Origin: Nilaparvata lugens
Lineage: Eukaryota; Arthropoda; Insecta; Hemiptera; Delphacidae
Reading direction: 5' to 3'
Assembly: GCF_014356525.2 (NCBI RefSeq)
Contig: NC_052507.1
Location: forward strand, 5,589,561-5,653,560
Length of the DNA stretch: 64,000 bases
Under the pieces are notes generated by a model. The model ran no database searches and had not been told where the DNA came from. It worked only from the letters and a program-made list of their open reading frames with translations. The first letter of the stretch is position 1; each line of letters begins with the position of its first letter. Below are positions 11,056 to 22,005 of this stretch, piece after piece. Position numbers and translations under genes: made by a program.

Positions 11056-11829
11056 TAGGGATGGGTATCGATACATCGATGTTTCAACATCGATGTTTAC
11101 TGTTCGATGTTTTTCACTTATCGATGGTTTTACCTAGACATCGGTCATTCGATGTTTTTCCGAACAAAAAGGAATTTTTCAATCAGGCTCTGTGTATTTT
11201 TATGTGAGACTGTTGGATACTCTTGAAGATTTACATAACTGTGGCCCTTGTCAAGGTTAGATACCTATTTATAATTGAATAAGAGGTCGAATTTTTCGTT
11301 TCTTAGGAAGAAAGAGTTTTTCTTATTACAAGTGCTTTTCTCAACATACGTTTAATACCAATTATTAATCTAGCTCTGGAATAGGGGTCCTCGTATTGTA
11401 TGGAGTGTAGATAGCCATAAAAAACACCTCCATTCATTCTCATTTCCCAAATAAAACTATCAGGTATTGAATGAATACGAGTAACAATGATTGGTAAAAT
11501 TAGCTTAGGATGAAATCCCAAGACAGAATCTTCGAGGATATCCCGAGAGGTTTCTGACTCAACTATTATTGGATTTTCTTTTTCATATTCGATTGAATAC
11601 CAATCTCCGTTGATAACGTAGAGTCTGATTACCTACAACTACAAACAATTTATTAACTTTCAGTTTAGTTGCTGCCAATCAATAATATTCCTTTATTGTT
11701 AACTACTTTTTAAAAGCTCTGTCCCTTTCTTTTACATGTACTCTAAGGATATAATAATCTTCCGTGAAATGTACGGCAACACGTCGATGTTCAAAACATC
11801 GATGTTTTGTCTTTCGATACCCATCCCTA
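11056..11829. mobile_element. hAT-like non-autonomous transposon with 8-bp TSD
   Basis: The ends are TAGGGATGGGTATCGATAC and its imperfect complement (TCGATACCCATCCCTA). GTTATATA is present directly on both sides (11048-11055 and 11830-11837), an 8-bp target-site duplication as expected for hAT elements. Several ATCGATGTTT repeats lie just inside both ends and could be transposase-binding subterminal repeats. There is no transposase reading frame. Confidence 0.8.
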
Positions 11830-12274
11830 GTTATATATATGAGGAATACTGTCGGTGAATCTTGCTATATATTGTATAGTTGGATTCTGATAATATATAG
11901 GTTATCTCCTCATAATATATAGAAATATATAACTCCTCTCAACCGCAGCCTCCATAAAAACACAGTGTTGAGCCGTAAACTTGATTTAAAGCTCTAGACG
12001 GAGTTGTTATGGGAACCCTTCAAAGCCACAGAGGAGGCTGCTTTGTGTGGCAAGTTTCTATTCACATTCGAACTATTCGTTGTGGGGAACTTCTATTATT
12101 TATATTTTATTATTTGGTCAAATATTGTTGACTAACAATCACTTACGAAGTCAAATTTCTTAAATAAATGAATTTATTCACTTTTTGTGACAACGAGATC
12201 TTTCGGCAGGTTTGCCATCATCATCATCATCATGTACTTTGGCTTAAATAAAATCATTGAATCATGGCCTTTTA

Positions 12275-12692
12275 TTGTTGACCGAGCGAAGTGAGGTCTA
12301 AGATTCAAGTCGACGGTTTGGCATTTCTCTCAATGTTTAAATGTTTGAATGTTTAAATGTTTATATGCTGCGCATTTACGGCGAAACGCGGTAATAGATT
12401 TTCATGAAATTTGACAGGTATGTTCCTTTTTAAATTGCGCGTCGACGTTTATACAAGGTTTTTGGAAATTTTGCATTTCAAAGATAATATAAAAGGAAAA
12501 AGGAGCCTCCTTCATACGCCAGTATTGTAGTAAAAATCAGACTATAGAATTATTCATCATAAATCAGCTGACAAGTGATTACACAGATGTGTGGAGAAGC
12601 CAGTCTATTGATGTATTTCCATAAGGTCTATAGTTTCAATCAGGTACTTGTGGATGAGAATACGGCGTGAGGTCTACTGTTCACAGAACTAC
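12275..12692 (+). repeat. RF-B repeat, uninterrupted copy
   Basis: This is the cleanest RF-B copy: TTGACCGAGCGAAGTGAGGT at the left and CTACTGTTCACAGAACTACTAG at the right, about 418 bases. It contains the CATTTACGGCGAAACGCGGT and GGTATGTTCC blocks. It ends in CTAG before T like the Helitrons here, but the 5' end does not begin with TC, so the class is left open. 11838-12274 shows no gene. Confidence 0.6.
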
Positions 12693-12732
12693 TAGTATCT
12701 TATAAGTGTCTATAAGTATCTATAAGTGTCTC

Positions 12733-12904
12733 TAAAGGTGCGTACAGATTTACGCGCCGCGAACATGAGCAATTCACTTTTAATCAGCTGATGCTGAGCT
12801 TTTTATATCTGTATCTTACAGTTTCTGTAAAAATACAGATATAGTCAGCTGATTAAAAGTGAATTTCTCATGTTCGCGGTGCGTAAATCTGTACGCACCT
12901 TTAA
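12733..12904. mobile_element. Foldback MITE, GGTGCGTACAGAT family, copy 1
   Basis: A near-perfect palindrome whose arms (about 80 bases) begin AAAGGTGCGTACAGATTTAC and contain CACTTTTAATCAGCTGA. Related copies lie at 52267-52438 and, diverged, at 56006-56226. It would form a strong hairpin in RNA. Confidence 0.7.
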
Positions 12905-13079
12905 TAAGTATAAATTTCATGAAATGAACAACTACAGGGTGATACAGAATAACAGGAACTTTTAAAAACTTTCAAGATTCATTTTTAATTTTAGATTTAA
13001 TTTTAATTTTCAATAATTAGAATAATAATTTTATTATTGAATTTTAATTTATTATACTTATAAATTGTTGAAAAATTAT

Positions 13080-13900
13080 GTGGCGACATTGCGGAGCTAG
13101 AAAAGGATAGCACTATCTGCTTTTTCGAATGACAGACAAGGATAGCAACACCAGTGTTAATCGAATAATGTCATTATAACGTAGACCTCACTAGATAGAT
13201 AATGAAATATATATAATTTTATTGCCATTCAACTGATCATAGTTACAGACAACGTCATATTTTAATTCTAATTCAACACACAACAAATTCGAATTCAAAT
13301 TCAATACCAAACACACATACATCTATATAAAGATATAAAGTGAAGTCACTTAGTAATGGGTTGAAAAATGACTATGTCTAAATTTAAATAATTAGGCTAT
13401 AATGAAGTAACATTAAAAAAGTAGAAATATTAAGTCCATATCTAATGAAAATCACTTTAAGTGAAAAATTCAATTTAATTAATTCAATTAAATAGTCGAT
13501 AATTCCAATATTTTATTCTCACAAGAGATTCGTAAGACTCTTTGTTAATGATATAACATAAACAATATCACAATAATATAAATATTATTATAATATAATC
13601 ATTATAACATAAATATAAATATTATGATAATATAAATTTTGTAACTATATAACAAGAACAACCACAACATGATGCGGTATCAAACCAATATGATACAGTA
13701 TCATCTCAACTTGATTTGATACATTCGCTATCTGCTTTGTCGAATGATATACAAGGATAGCAACACCAGTGCTAATCGAATACTGCCATTATAACGTGGA
13801 CCTCGATAGCAGATAGCTTTGTCAAATGATAGACAAGGATAGCAACACCAATGTTGATCGAATAATACAAAGACCTTAAAGATGCATAGACTCACATGCA
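13080..13900. repeat. RF-A fragments and AT-rich spacer
   Basis: RF-A ends recur at 13110-13195 and 13725-13870 (GATAGACAAGGATAGCAACA, ATTATAACGTGGACCTC). Between them is AT-rich sequence with no gene. Similar ends reappear at 14805-14830 and 14940-15022. Confidence 0.45.
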
Positions 13901-13989
13901 GCGATAGTGTCGTACTTGGAATTGAAATCGGCCATTGAGGGGGCAACCTATAAGATTATTACATACCAATGCCTTTGTAATCTATAATA

Positions 13990-14665
13990 TCTATATTATA
14001 TAAAAGCGAAATGGCACTCCCTCACTGACTGACTGACTGACTCACTCACTCACTCACTCGCAGAACTAAAAATCTACCGGACCAAAAACGTTCAAATTTG
14101 GTAGGTATGTTCAGTTGGCCCTTTAGAGGCGCACTAAGAAATCTTTTGGCAATATTTTAACTCTAAGGGTGGTTTTAAGGGTTTAAATTTCTTCTTTAAG
14201 CATGTATATTCTTCTTATTCTCTTAATTATAATTGAAAAATGTCCATACCATATGTTAATATAGAACTACAGTATAATCTAGAGAGAGTACCTCTTCGAA
14301 ACAGTTGTTAACTGGTAACTAAATTAATAATTTTGTCAGGTTGGCATTAAGTTGAGTTGACTTTGTTAGGTTGGCACCAAGTTGAAGATTGAAATGCATT
14401 TATCGCGGAAAAATTGATTGGGCACTGCTACTTCAATCAGAGCTATCCCTGGGAATATTATATTACTAGCCGTCAGGCTCGCTTCGCTTACCATATCCGT
14501 TTAGCCAGACGTTCAGTCTGGACCCCCGACTGGATCGTCCTAACAGGATAAAAATGCTCAAATGAAAAATGCAGGCGAGCGAAGCGAGCCTGCTGATCTC
14601 ATTCTTGAATGGGCGGAGCCCCCTGGCTAGACGGATATGGCGAGCGAAGCGAGCCTGACGGCTAG
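13990..14665 (+). mobile_element. Non-autonomous Helitron, copy 3
   Basis: Starts TCTATATTATATAAAAGCGA after an A and ends GGCTAG before a T, with CACT-type repeats after the 5' end and the inverted GCTCGCTTCGC / GCGAAGCGAGC blocks near the 3' end. It is close in sequence to copy 1. Confidence 0.75.
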
Positions 14666-15402
14666 TAACAAATATATAGATATAATATCTATATATTTAG
14701 CTAAAATACCCCAATGGCAGCCTTCAATTTCAAGTAAAAGCTATCATTGGAAAGGCATAGGCATTGTGGGTCTATATCTGTTTAAGGTCTTTGGAATAAT
14801 ATGTCATTATAACATGGACCTCACTATATAACAAGAACAACCACAACATGATACATTAACACAACATGATACAGTATCAACACACATGATACCGTATCAA
14901 ACCAATATGATACAGTATCATCTAAACTTGATTTGAAACATTCGCTATCTGCTTTGTGGAATGATAGACAAGGATATCAGCATCAATGTTAATCGAATAC
15001 TGCCATTATAACGTGGACCTCACACGTGCGGTGGCCGACGAATGTAAATCCAGCAAGTGTACAGTGAAGGGGGGCCTTATAATGAATTTACCTCCTGTCA
15101 TGTGGCCTGTGGCTGCAGCAAAGACATACAGCAGATGTTGTTGTGTTAATTAAGGCCTACCTACACACACACAGGCCAATGTACGTTTCCAGCGGATTAT
15201 ATCCTCCTTGACAGCAAGATGCTGTGAGGTCTGTGAGGCATGAGAGTGAGTGTGAGGACTCCTTGATAAGATGCAGAGAGTGAGATAGAGAGAGATAGTG
15301 TGAGAGTGAGAGTGATGCTTGATTATTGAAGAGGATGAAGAACGTACGTGAACGCATATTGTGCGTAGGTTGTTACTACTGCATGAGAGTGCCTATGTGT
15401 GT

Positions 15403-16860
15403 AGAAAAAAGAAGAAGAAGAAGGAGAAGAAGAAGCATAAGAAGAAGAAAAAGAAAAAGAAGAAGAGAAACAGAAAATAAGGAGATGAGACAGGAGAAGA
15501 AGTGAAAATCGAAACAGAAGAAGAAGGAAAGAAGAAAGGCGGAAGTAGAATACAGTGAAGGAGTAGGAAAAGAAGTGGCAGAAGAAAGTTGATGGATAAA
15601 AGAAGAAGAAAGAAACTGTGGAAGGAAATAAGGAGAAGAAGGTTTGATTGATTGATTGAGTACTTTATTTATGTAGATTACAATATATACTGGCTTATAC
15701 ACTTATATACAATAGCTTACAATACAGCAAAATTATAGATGAATTTACATAATATAGACTAAGAAAATAATTATTGAACTGCATATGATATGAAAAAGCA
15801 ATTTGTGATATAATAACTATAGATAATAATCATATTGTTATGCATCTTCATAAATTGGCGGAGCTTTGGACATATCAATGTCCATTCTTCGGAAAGAATA
15901 TTAAAAATATCCTCCCCACTAACTCTCTACCAAAGAAGGAGAAGAAGGAGCATAAGAAGAAGAAAAATAAAAAGAAGAAGAGAAACAGAAAATAAGAAGA
16001 TGAGACAGGAGAAGAAGTGAAAATCGAAACAGAAGAAGAAGGAAAGAAGAATAAAGAGGGAAGAAGAATACAGTGAAGGAGTAGGAAAAGAAGTGGCAGA
16101 AGTAAGTTGATGGATGAAAGAAGAAGAAAGAAACTGTGGAAGGAAATAAGGAGAAGAAGGTTTGATTGATTGATTGAGTACTTTATTTATGTAGATTACA
16201 ATATATACTGGCTTATACACTTATATACAATAGCTTACAATACAGCAACATTATAGATGAATTTACATAATATAGACTAAGAAAATAATTATTGAACTGT
16301 ATATGATATGAAAAAGCAATTTGTGATATAATAACTATAGATAATAATCATATTGTTTTGCATCTACATAAATTGGCGGAGCTTTGGACATATCAATGTC
16401 CATTCTTCGGAAAGAATATTAAAAATATCCTCCCCACTAACTCTCTACCAAATCCCCACTAACTCTCTACCAAAAAAGGTGGAGGAGAAAGAGAAGGAGA
16501 AGAGAAAATGAGGAGGAGAAGAAGACAAGCGGAAGAGAAGGAGAAGTCTACCAAATCCCCACTAACTCTCTACCAAAAAAGGAGGAGGAGAAAGAGAAGG
16601 AGGAGAGAAGGAGAAGAGAAAATGAGGAGGAGAAGAAGACAAGCGGAAGAGAAGGAGAAGACAAGAAGACGTGGAGGAGAAGTGAAGGAGAAGAAAAGGG
16701 AAAAGAGAATGAATGAAGAAGAGAAGGTGAAAAAAAATGAGAAGAGCAGAGGTAGAGGAAGAAGGATAATGATAATAATAATAATAATAATAATAAGAAG
16801 AAGAAGAAGAAGAAGAGAAAGAAGAAAGGGGGAAGAAGAATACGGTAAGATAAGATAAGA
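15403..16860. repeat. GAA-rich block with ~518-base direct duplication
   Basis: A unit made of a GAA-rich part plus a LINE 3' end occurs twice in tandem (about 15419-15935 and 15936-16453). It is followed by shorter repeats of TCCCCACTAACTCTCTACCA and of a roughly 80-base GGA/GAA segment (16476-16555 and 16577-16660), then AAT and GAA microsatellites to 16830. A further copy of the GTGAAGGAGTAGG..GAAGTGGCAGAAG part is at about 17812-17890. Open frames here are low-complexity translation, not genes. Confidence 0.7.
15641..15935 (-). mobile_element. LINE 3' end with TCAA-type tail (duplicated at 16160-16453)
   Basis: On the minus strand the segment ends ATAAATAAAGTACTCAATCA followed by repeats of TCAA. 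A tail of simple repeats after an AATAAA-like signal is typical of CR1/Jockey-like non-LTR retrotransposons. No reverse transcriptase remains. The second copy belongs to the tandem duplication. Confidence 0.5.
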
Positions 16861-17230
16861 TAAGATATTTATTGACAATTGTTACTAGGCTCTTGCCTAT
16901 GGTAACATTTACAAAAATTGACATAATAAAATTAAATTAAGCTTAAGAAATAAATAATTATTTTCAGTTATGCATTAGTATTAATAATTACAAATATTGA
17001 AGAAAATAATATTGTACATATTGAGCCATCAACATCAACTAAAGTATTATCACATTAGCAAGTTGTTATTTGCATCCATGTGGAGTGAAACTTATCATGA
17101 AAGTATACCATGAAAAATTTAAGTTCATAATAAAATACAATAGAGGGAAGATGAAATAGGTGATAGTTAAACTTTGAAGGTGGCCCCATTACAGAACATT
17201 GTGATCAGACTTTTAATAAAAAAAGAGAAG
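16845..17230 (-). mobile_element. LINE 3' end with TTATC-type tail
   Basis: The plus strand starts with repeated TAAGA, then TATTTATTGACAATTGTTAC. Read on the minus strand this is a 3' end with AATAAA and a pentanucleotide tail. The body is unassigned; the left end abuts the GAA-rich block. Confidence 0.4.
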
Positions 17231-17344
17231 TAATAATGAAACTGTGCATGAAATAGGAGCAATGAAATGAGAGCGTGAATGAACCAAACCCTGCCAATCA
17301 TAATGGCCTTATGCTAATGTATCATTTATTAATGACGACAGAAG

Positions 17345-17377
17345 CCTCGATTTGAACAAATTTTATTTTATTTATTT

Positions 17378-17409
<32 letters not shown>

Positions 17410-17815
17410 TAAAATACTATAATCATAATACAATTATTACATTGGAGGAAAAACTAGGCTAAGCCTGTACTATTTCTCTCCAAAAAGTTTGATAAAATGT
17501 TAATGTTGTCCAAAAGATAAGGTTATATAGTCACACACTGCTTCGTCACTTGATTTTCGGTCCAGAAATGATGATTTAAAATTTTGAATTTTGAAGGTTG
17601 ATTTTATACTCTAAATGAATCACAATAAATTAAAAACTTTAGAAATATTGCACTTATTTAAAAAATTTGAATACAAAATCAAAAACCTACTCACTATTTG
17701 TTATTCACAGCTCTAAAATATATTTATATAAATAGAAGCTTGGTGAGAAAATCAACTCAGGTGACAGATTTTTCCACAGTCGGGACGCTACTACAGTAAA
17801 AGAGGAGTTGTACGG
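17345..17815 (-). mobile_element. LINE C-terminal remnant and 3' UTR with AAAT tail
   Basis: On the minus strand a frame reads VASRLWKNLSPELIFSPSFY and ends shortly after. This matches the RLWNSLPxxI..SxxxFK pattern at the C-terminus of many LINE ORF2 proteins. It is followed by an AT-rich 3' UTR and a tail of AAAT repeats at about 17360-17411. The RT itself is absent. Confidence 0.5.
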
Positions 17816-18608
17816 TGAAGGAGTAGGGGAAGAAGTGGCAGAAGAAAGTAGATGGAGAAAAGAAGAAGAAAAAGAAGAAGAAGGAGGAGGAGAAGAAGAA
17901 GATTGTGAACGTATTGTGCGTACCGTAGCTTGATGCACATACACAGCAGTGTGCGTGAATAACTTGTGAGCTGATTGAGAGAGAGGTGTTTTAAAGTGGG
18001 TGTTGTGGAGGAGGAAGAGGAGGAGAAGAAGATTTAAAGTGGATAGAGGTGTGAAAGGAGGGGGTGTGGTGAGAAGAGGCACATGCATCTTCACCACCCC
18101 AAAATTTATAGTGTCTCAAGTCCCGGGTGTGATATGAATTTCAGAAACAGCAACACATGAACCTGAGGCACACCACAGAGAAGGAGAGATATCCTTTTGA
18201 CTTCATCACACCACAGAGAAGGAAAAGTATCCTTTTCACTCTGTGGACACACAAAAGTAAGTGCCCAAAGATAACCGGTTCTCCGATGTGAACGCGACCA
18301 CTTGAAAGTATACTGCTGAAAAAGATAACCGGTTCTACGGTGTGAGCGGTTGATAGCATCTATATGGTGATGCTGTTACTTATAGGACGCGTTCAGTAGT
18401 GAGAAGATAACAAACTTTAGCAGATTGTACGTGACTTGTACGTGAGTGAAATATATTTTGTGATGAGGAAATGCGTAGCTGAAAATAGTGGGTTCACTTC
18501 AATCCGTCAGCTCTGTAAGAGTGGGGAGCGATGGTATTGCTTATGATAGATGCTGATTGTCTGAAGTGACTCTAGATATAGAGAGCTGCTCCATAGAGTA
18601 AAGATACA
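17816..18608. other. No gene seen; paired short repeats
   Basis: GAA-rich sequence to about 18030, then a region with two pairs of near-repeats: CACCACAGAGAAGG..ATCCTTTT (18171 and 18208) and AAGATAACCGGTTCT (about 18268 and 18322). No splice-supported frame was found. Confidence 0.4.
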
Positions 18609-20172
18609 TAGGTCCACGTTATAATGGCAGTGTTTGATTAGCAATGGTATTGCTATCCTTGTCTGTCATTCAACAAAGCGGATAGCGCTATTTCTTTCTC
18701 ACAATGTAGAATTATTTATTAATTAACAAAATATTCCATCTTAAGGCTGTGCAAAGGCTAAAAATAAACTTTCTACTGGTGATATTTTTCATAGTTTTTC
18801 GATTTGTATATCATCACGCTATCAAAATGAGAAAGTTTTTCCAGGAAAATATTTTTCTCCTACCTTGAAAAGTGACCATTTCTGCACTGATTGCAGGCCG
18901 CAAAGAATCACTTTTCCGCACTAGTGCGCAAAGTGAGTACTTTGCATACTCCAGATTTGCAGCATGACAACGCAAAATAGTTAGTAGGTTATATGGAGCA
19001 CCAGTGCAGGAAAACCAAAATTAAGTTTGTAACACTCATAGTGAGGCCCACGTTATAATGACAGTGGAGAACAGCATTGCCTTGCCATTATGTGCCTTGA
19101 TTATAGTCATTTCAATGCTTACATAATGTAAACCCCCTTCAAGCAGTCAGATAAATTTTCAATTGAATTACTAATCATTATAATTCAATTTTGAATAAAT
19201 TAAGGTTTTTATTAATAATAAAATTACACAGAAAAACATTTGATGGATTTCAGGGAATTTTACCCATAATTACCCACTTTTCATAATTCAATGGTAACTG
19301 TAGGAAAAATTTAATGTGAAATACGTGCACAAAGTTTGTATGGTGCACTCAAGAAACAATTATTCCGCTCTCGCCTACGGCTCATGTGTAAACGTTTCTT
19401 TCGGTGCAGCAAACTGTCACTTTGCGCACTAGTTGCACATAATATAACTATTTCCGATCATTACTTTTTGAGATATGAGCGCCTAAAGTTCAAATTTTTG
19501 GGACAAAACATTTCAAATTCGGTAAGAAATAAATCCATGAGATTTAGTGGATAAACTCTTCATGGTATTGATGATTGAATAAAACAAAATTTCCTGAAAA
19601 TATCAATTTTTGATAAAATTATTCAATTTACCAAAAATGACCGAAAATATTTTTTTTTAGTTATTTTTGGGCATTTTTAGTAAATCGAATAACATCAACA
19701 AAAATCAATATTTTGAAAACATTTTTGTTTTATTAAATCAACAATACCATGAAGAATCTATCCTCTGAATCTCATGGATTTTTCTCTTAGCGAATTTGAT
19801 GTTCTGTCCCAAAAATTTGAACTTTAGGCGCTCATATCTCAAAAAGCAATGATCGGAAAAAAATGTTTTTCTGAGAAAACATTTTTATTTTGATAGCTTG
19901 ATGATATACAAATCGAAAAACTTTGAAAAATATCACCAGTAGAAAGTTTATTTTTAGCCTTTGCACAGTCTTAATCATGAAAATTCATTATAATATTATT
20001 GAAAAATATGATTTCTTGCTAAATAAAATATAATTGATTATTTCAAACGAGATTGAACAGTTAATATTACATCAATAAACCTGTATCAGCTTCCGTCTAT
20101 AGAAGGCATTGACAAGACAGAGGATCGGTAACGTTGTTCTCCTATCTTTCTCCACTGCAGTTATAGCGTGAA
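18609..20172. repeat. RF-A foldback carrying nested insertions
   Basis: RF-A begins with GGTCCACGTTATAATGGCAG at 18609 and ends with TAGCGTGAACCTCACTA near 20178. Its sequence stops at ..ATATTCCATC before 18741 and resumes at TCATGAAAATTCATT after 19974, matching the uninterrupted neighbour copy at 20185-20516. The intervening 1.2 kb is the TTAA-flanked element at 18745-19970. Confidence 0.7.
18745..19970. mobile_element. piggyBac-like non-autonomous foldback (TTAA target), copy 1
   Basis: TTAA at 18741-18744 and 19971-19974 flanks terminal inverted repeats GGCTGTGCAAAGGCTAAAAA / its complement. The whole element is a long foldback. TTAA target duplication is the hallmark of piggyBac-type transposition; the host RF-A has a single TTAA at this site. 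The left arm is itself interrupted from about 18858 to 19450 by another sequence, which includes a piece of RF-A (GTGAGGCCCACGTTATAATG near 19033). No transposase is present. Confidence 0.7.
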
Positions 20173-20184
20173 CCTCACTAAAGA

Positions 20185-20516
20185 AGATTTGATTTTCTTT
20201 TCTTTCTGTATCATTCAAAAAAGCGGATAGCGCTATCTCTTTCTCGCTTTGCTCTGTTGTCAGATCGTCTTTTAACAATGTAGAACTATTAATTAATTAA
20301 CAAAATATTCCATCTTAATTATGAAAATTCATTATAATATTATTGAAAAATATGATGTCTTGCTTAATGAAATCTAATTAATTATTTCAAACGAGATTGA
20401 ACAGTTAATATTATATCAATAAACCTGTATCAGCTACCGTCTATAGAAGGCATTGACAAGACAGAGGATCGGTAATGTTGTTTTCCTATTTTTCTCTACT
20501 GCCTTTATAACGTGGT
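20185..20516. repeat. RF-A copy without the TTAA insertion
   Basis: Collinear with 18640-20172 but lacking the nested element: ..CCATCTTAATTATGAAAATT is continuous here. It serves as an empty-site control. Confidence 0.65.
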
Positions 20517-20948
20517 TCATCTTTATTGGTTCTTCAAAAAATATATACAAAAATAAAACGTTCAACAAAAATATAAGAAACCAAAACACCTGCAAGGAAT
20601 ATCCTGTGCGCTGGTGAGAGCTGCTAATACAATATTTATTTGTCTCTGGCTGCTCACACCTCTAAATCGGACCATTCACTATCCGATTTCTTGTCCAACT
20701 TGAAGTCCAATACCGGTATTCCATGTTGGACTTGACGTCGAACCGTGAATGGTTTTGTTGATGTTGGGGCGAATGTTGTCGGACAAGTCGGGTAAACTGA
20801 AGATCCAACAAAATCCAACTTCTCAATGTCAGCCTCCTAGTCAGAGTCGAGTTGGATCGACGTGAGTAGTGGTGATGTTGGACTAACTCGTAGACAACCA
20901 GTCAGAGCGTAAGTGGTGGAAGAACCCAAGAATAGTAGAAAGTATCTT

Positions 20949-21081
20949 GACTTTTTTAAAAAAACTTTTTAAGTGAAAATGCACTTACTTTTGTATAGTG
21001 ACGATCGTTTCGACCTGTTGAAGGTCATCAACAGACTGTGTACAGTCTGCATTTTCACTTCAAAAGTTTTTTTAAAAAGTC
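20949..21081 (-). ncRNA. Hammerhead-like foldback, isolated
   Basis: The outer arms pair over a long stretch (AAGTGAAAATGCA with TGCATTTTCACTT, continuing through the T/A-rich ends). Between them the minus strand reads TTGATGACC..GGTCGAAACGATCGTC. That is close to a hammerhead core (CUGANGA, stem II, GAAAC, a 2-bp stem III, GUC), with U in place of the first C. It may be the terminal repeat of a lost Penelope-like or retrozyme-like element. Activity is not implied. Confidence 0.35.
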
Positions 21082-21151
21082 ACGTTTAGTTTTAACAGTG
21101 AAAAAGTATGGATATACAACAGAATAAAGTATCTATTACACTGTATAGTAA

Positions 21152-21885
21152 TCTATATAATTATATGAAAGCGAAATGGCACTCACTCACTCGCAGAACT
21201 AAAAATCTACTGGACCAAAAACGTGCAAATTTGGTACGTATGTTCAGTTGCCCCTTTAGAGGCGCACTAAGAACGGATTTGGAAAAATTTCCAAAGATAC
21301 GCCCAAAATCTGCATTTTTCCAGCATTTTCTCAGCTTTATCGAGAACAAATGAACAGAAATTGTTCAAATTTAGTACAGAAGCTAAGCTAGGGTGTAATA
21401 ATGTTGTGTTAGAAGGAATTTGAAATAGGCCTAATGTCAAAGATACGTCCAAAATTAGTGGTTTTTTAGCGTTTTCTCAGTTCTTTCATCAAGTAATAGA
21501 CAGAAAACGTTTAAATTTGGTACAGAGGTTTAGCTAGGATCTAAAAATTTTGTGATGATGTGACTGTAATATTTCATCAAATATACGCCCAAAATCAGCG
21601 TTTTTCTCAGCTTTTCTGCGTTTTCTCACCTTTTTCAATAATAATTGATTGAAATATATTAATTTAAAAAATTCAGTACACAGGTTTAGCTGAGGTGGAA
21701 GAATTTTGTTACTCAAAGATACGTCAATATAGTACCATAACAGGTGTTTTTACCAACATTTTTCAAAAATGCTGACGAGCGAAGCAAGCCCGCTTATCTC
21801 ATTTTCAGACGAACCAGTCGGGAGTCCAGGGGGCAGAGCCCCCTGGCTAGACAGATATGGCGAGCGAAGCGAGCCTGAAAGCTAG
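21152..21885 (+). mobile_element. Non-autonomous Helitron, copy 4 (diverged)
   Basis: Starts TCTATATAATTATATGAAAG after A and ends AAGCTAG before T. The interior differs from the other three copies, with a different set of repeated AAATTTGGTACAGA-like blocks, while both ends are kept. This suggests a subfamily with a swapped interior. Confidence 0.65.
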
Positions 21886-22005
21886 TAGTGTATACTATCC
21901 TTGTGAAGATGTGACTATAAAAAATATCTGACTTGTCAAGATCTGACTGTAGTGGTTTCACTACTGGTCCATTGTACAAGAAATCGGATAGCGAACAGTC
22001 CACGA

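Larger units (their letters stand above)
20668..22005. mobile_element. Possible 1.3-kb DNA element with inverted ends
   Basis: CTATCCGATTTCTTGT at about 20681 is faced by ACAAGAAATCGGATAG near 21980, with partial similarity on each side. Inside lie the hammerhead-like repeat (20949-21081) and a Helitron (21152-21885). No transposase; boundaries approximate. Confidence 0.3.

Noticed and set aside
15376..16924. Several long frames rich in Arg/Glu/Lys or Ser/Leu/Phe
   Set aside because: They are translations of GAA-rich low-complexity DNA on either strand, with no splice support or domain.
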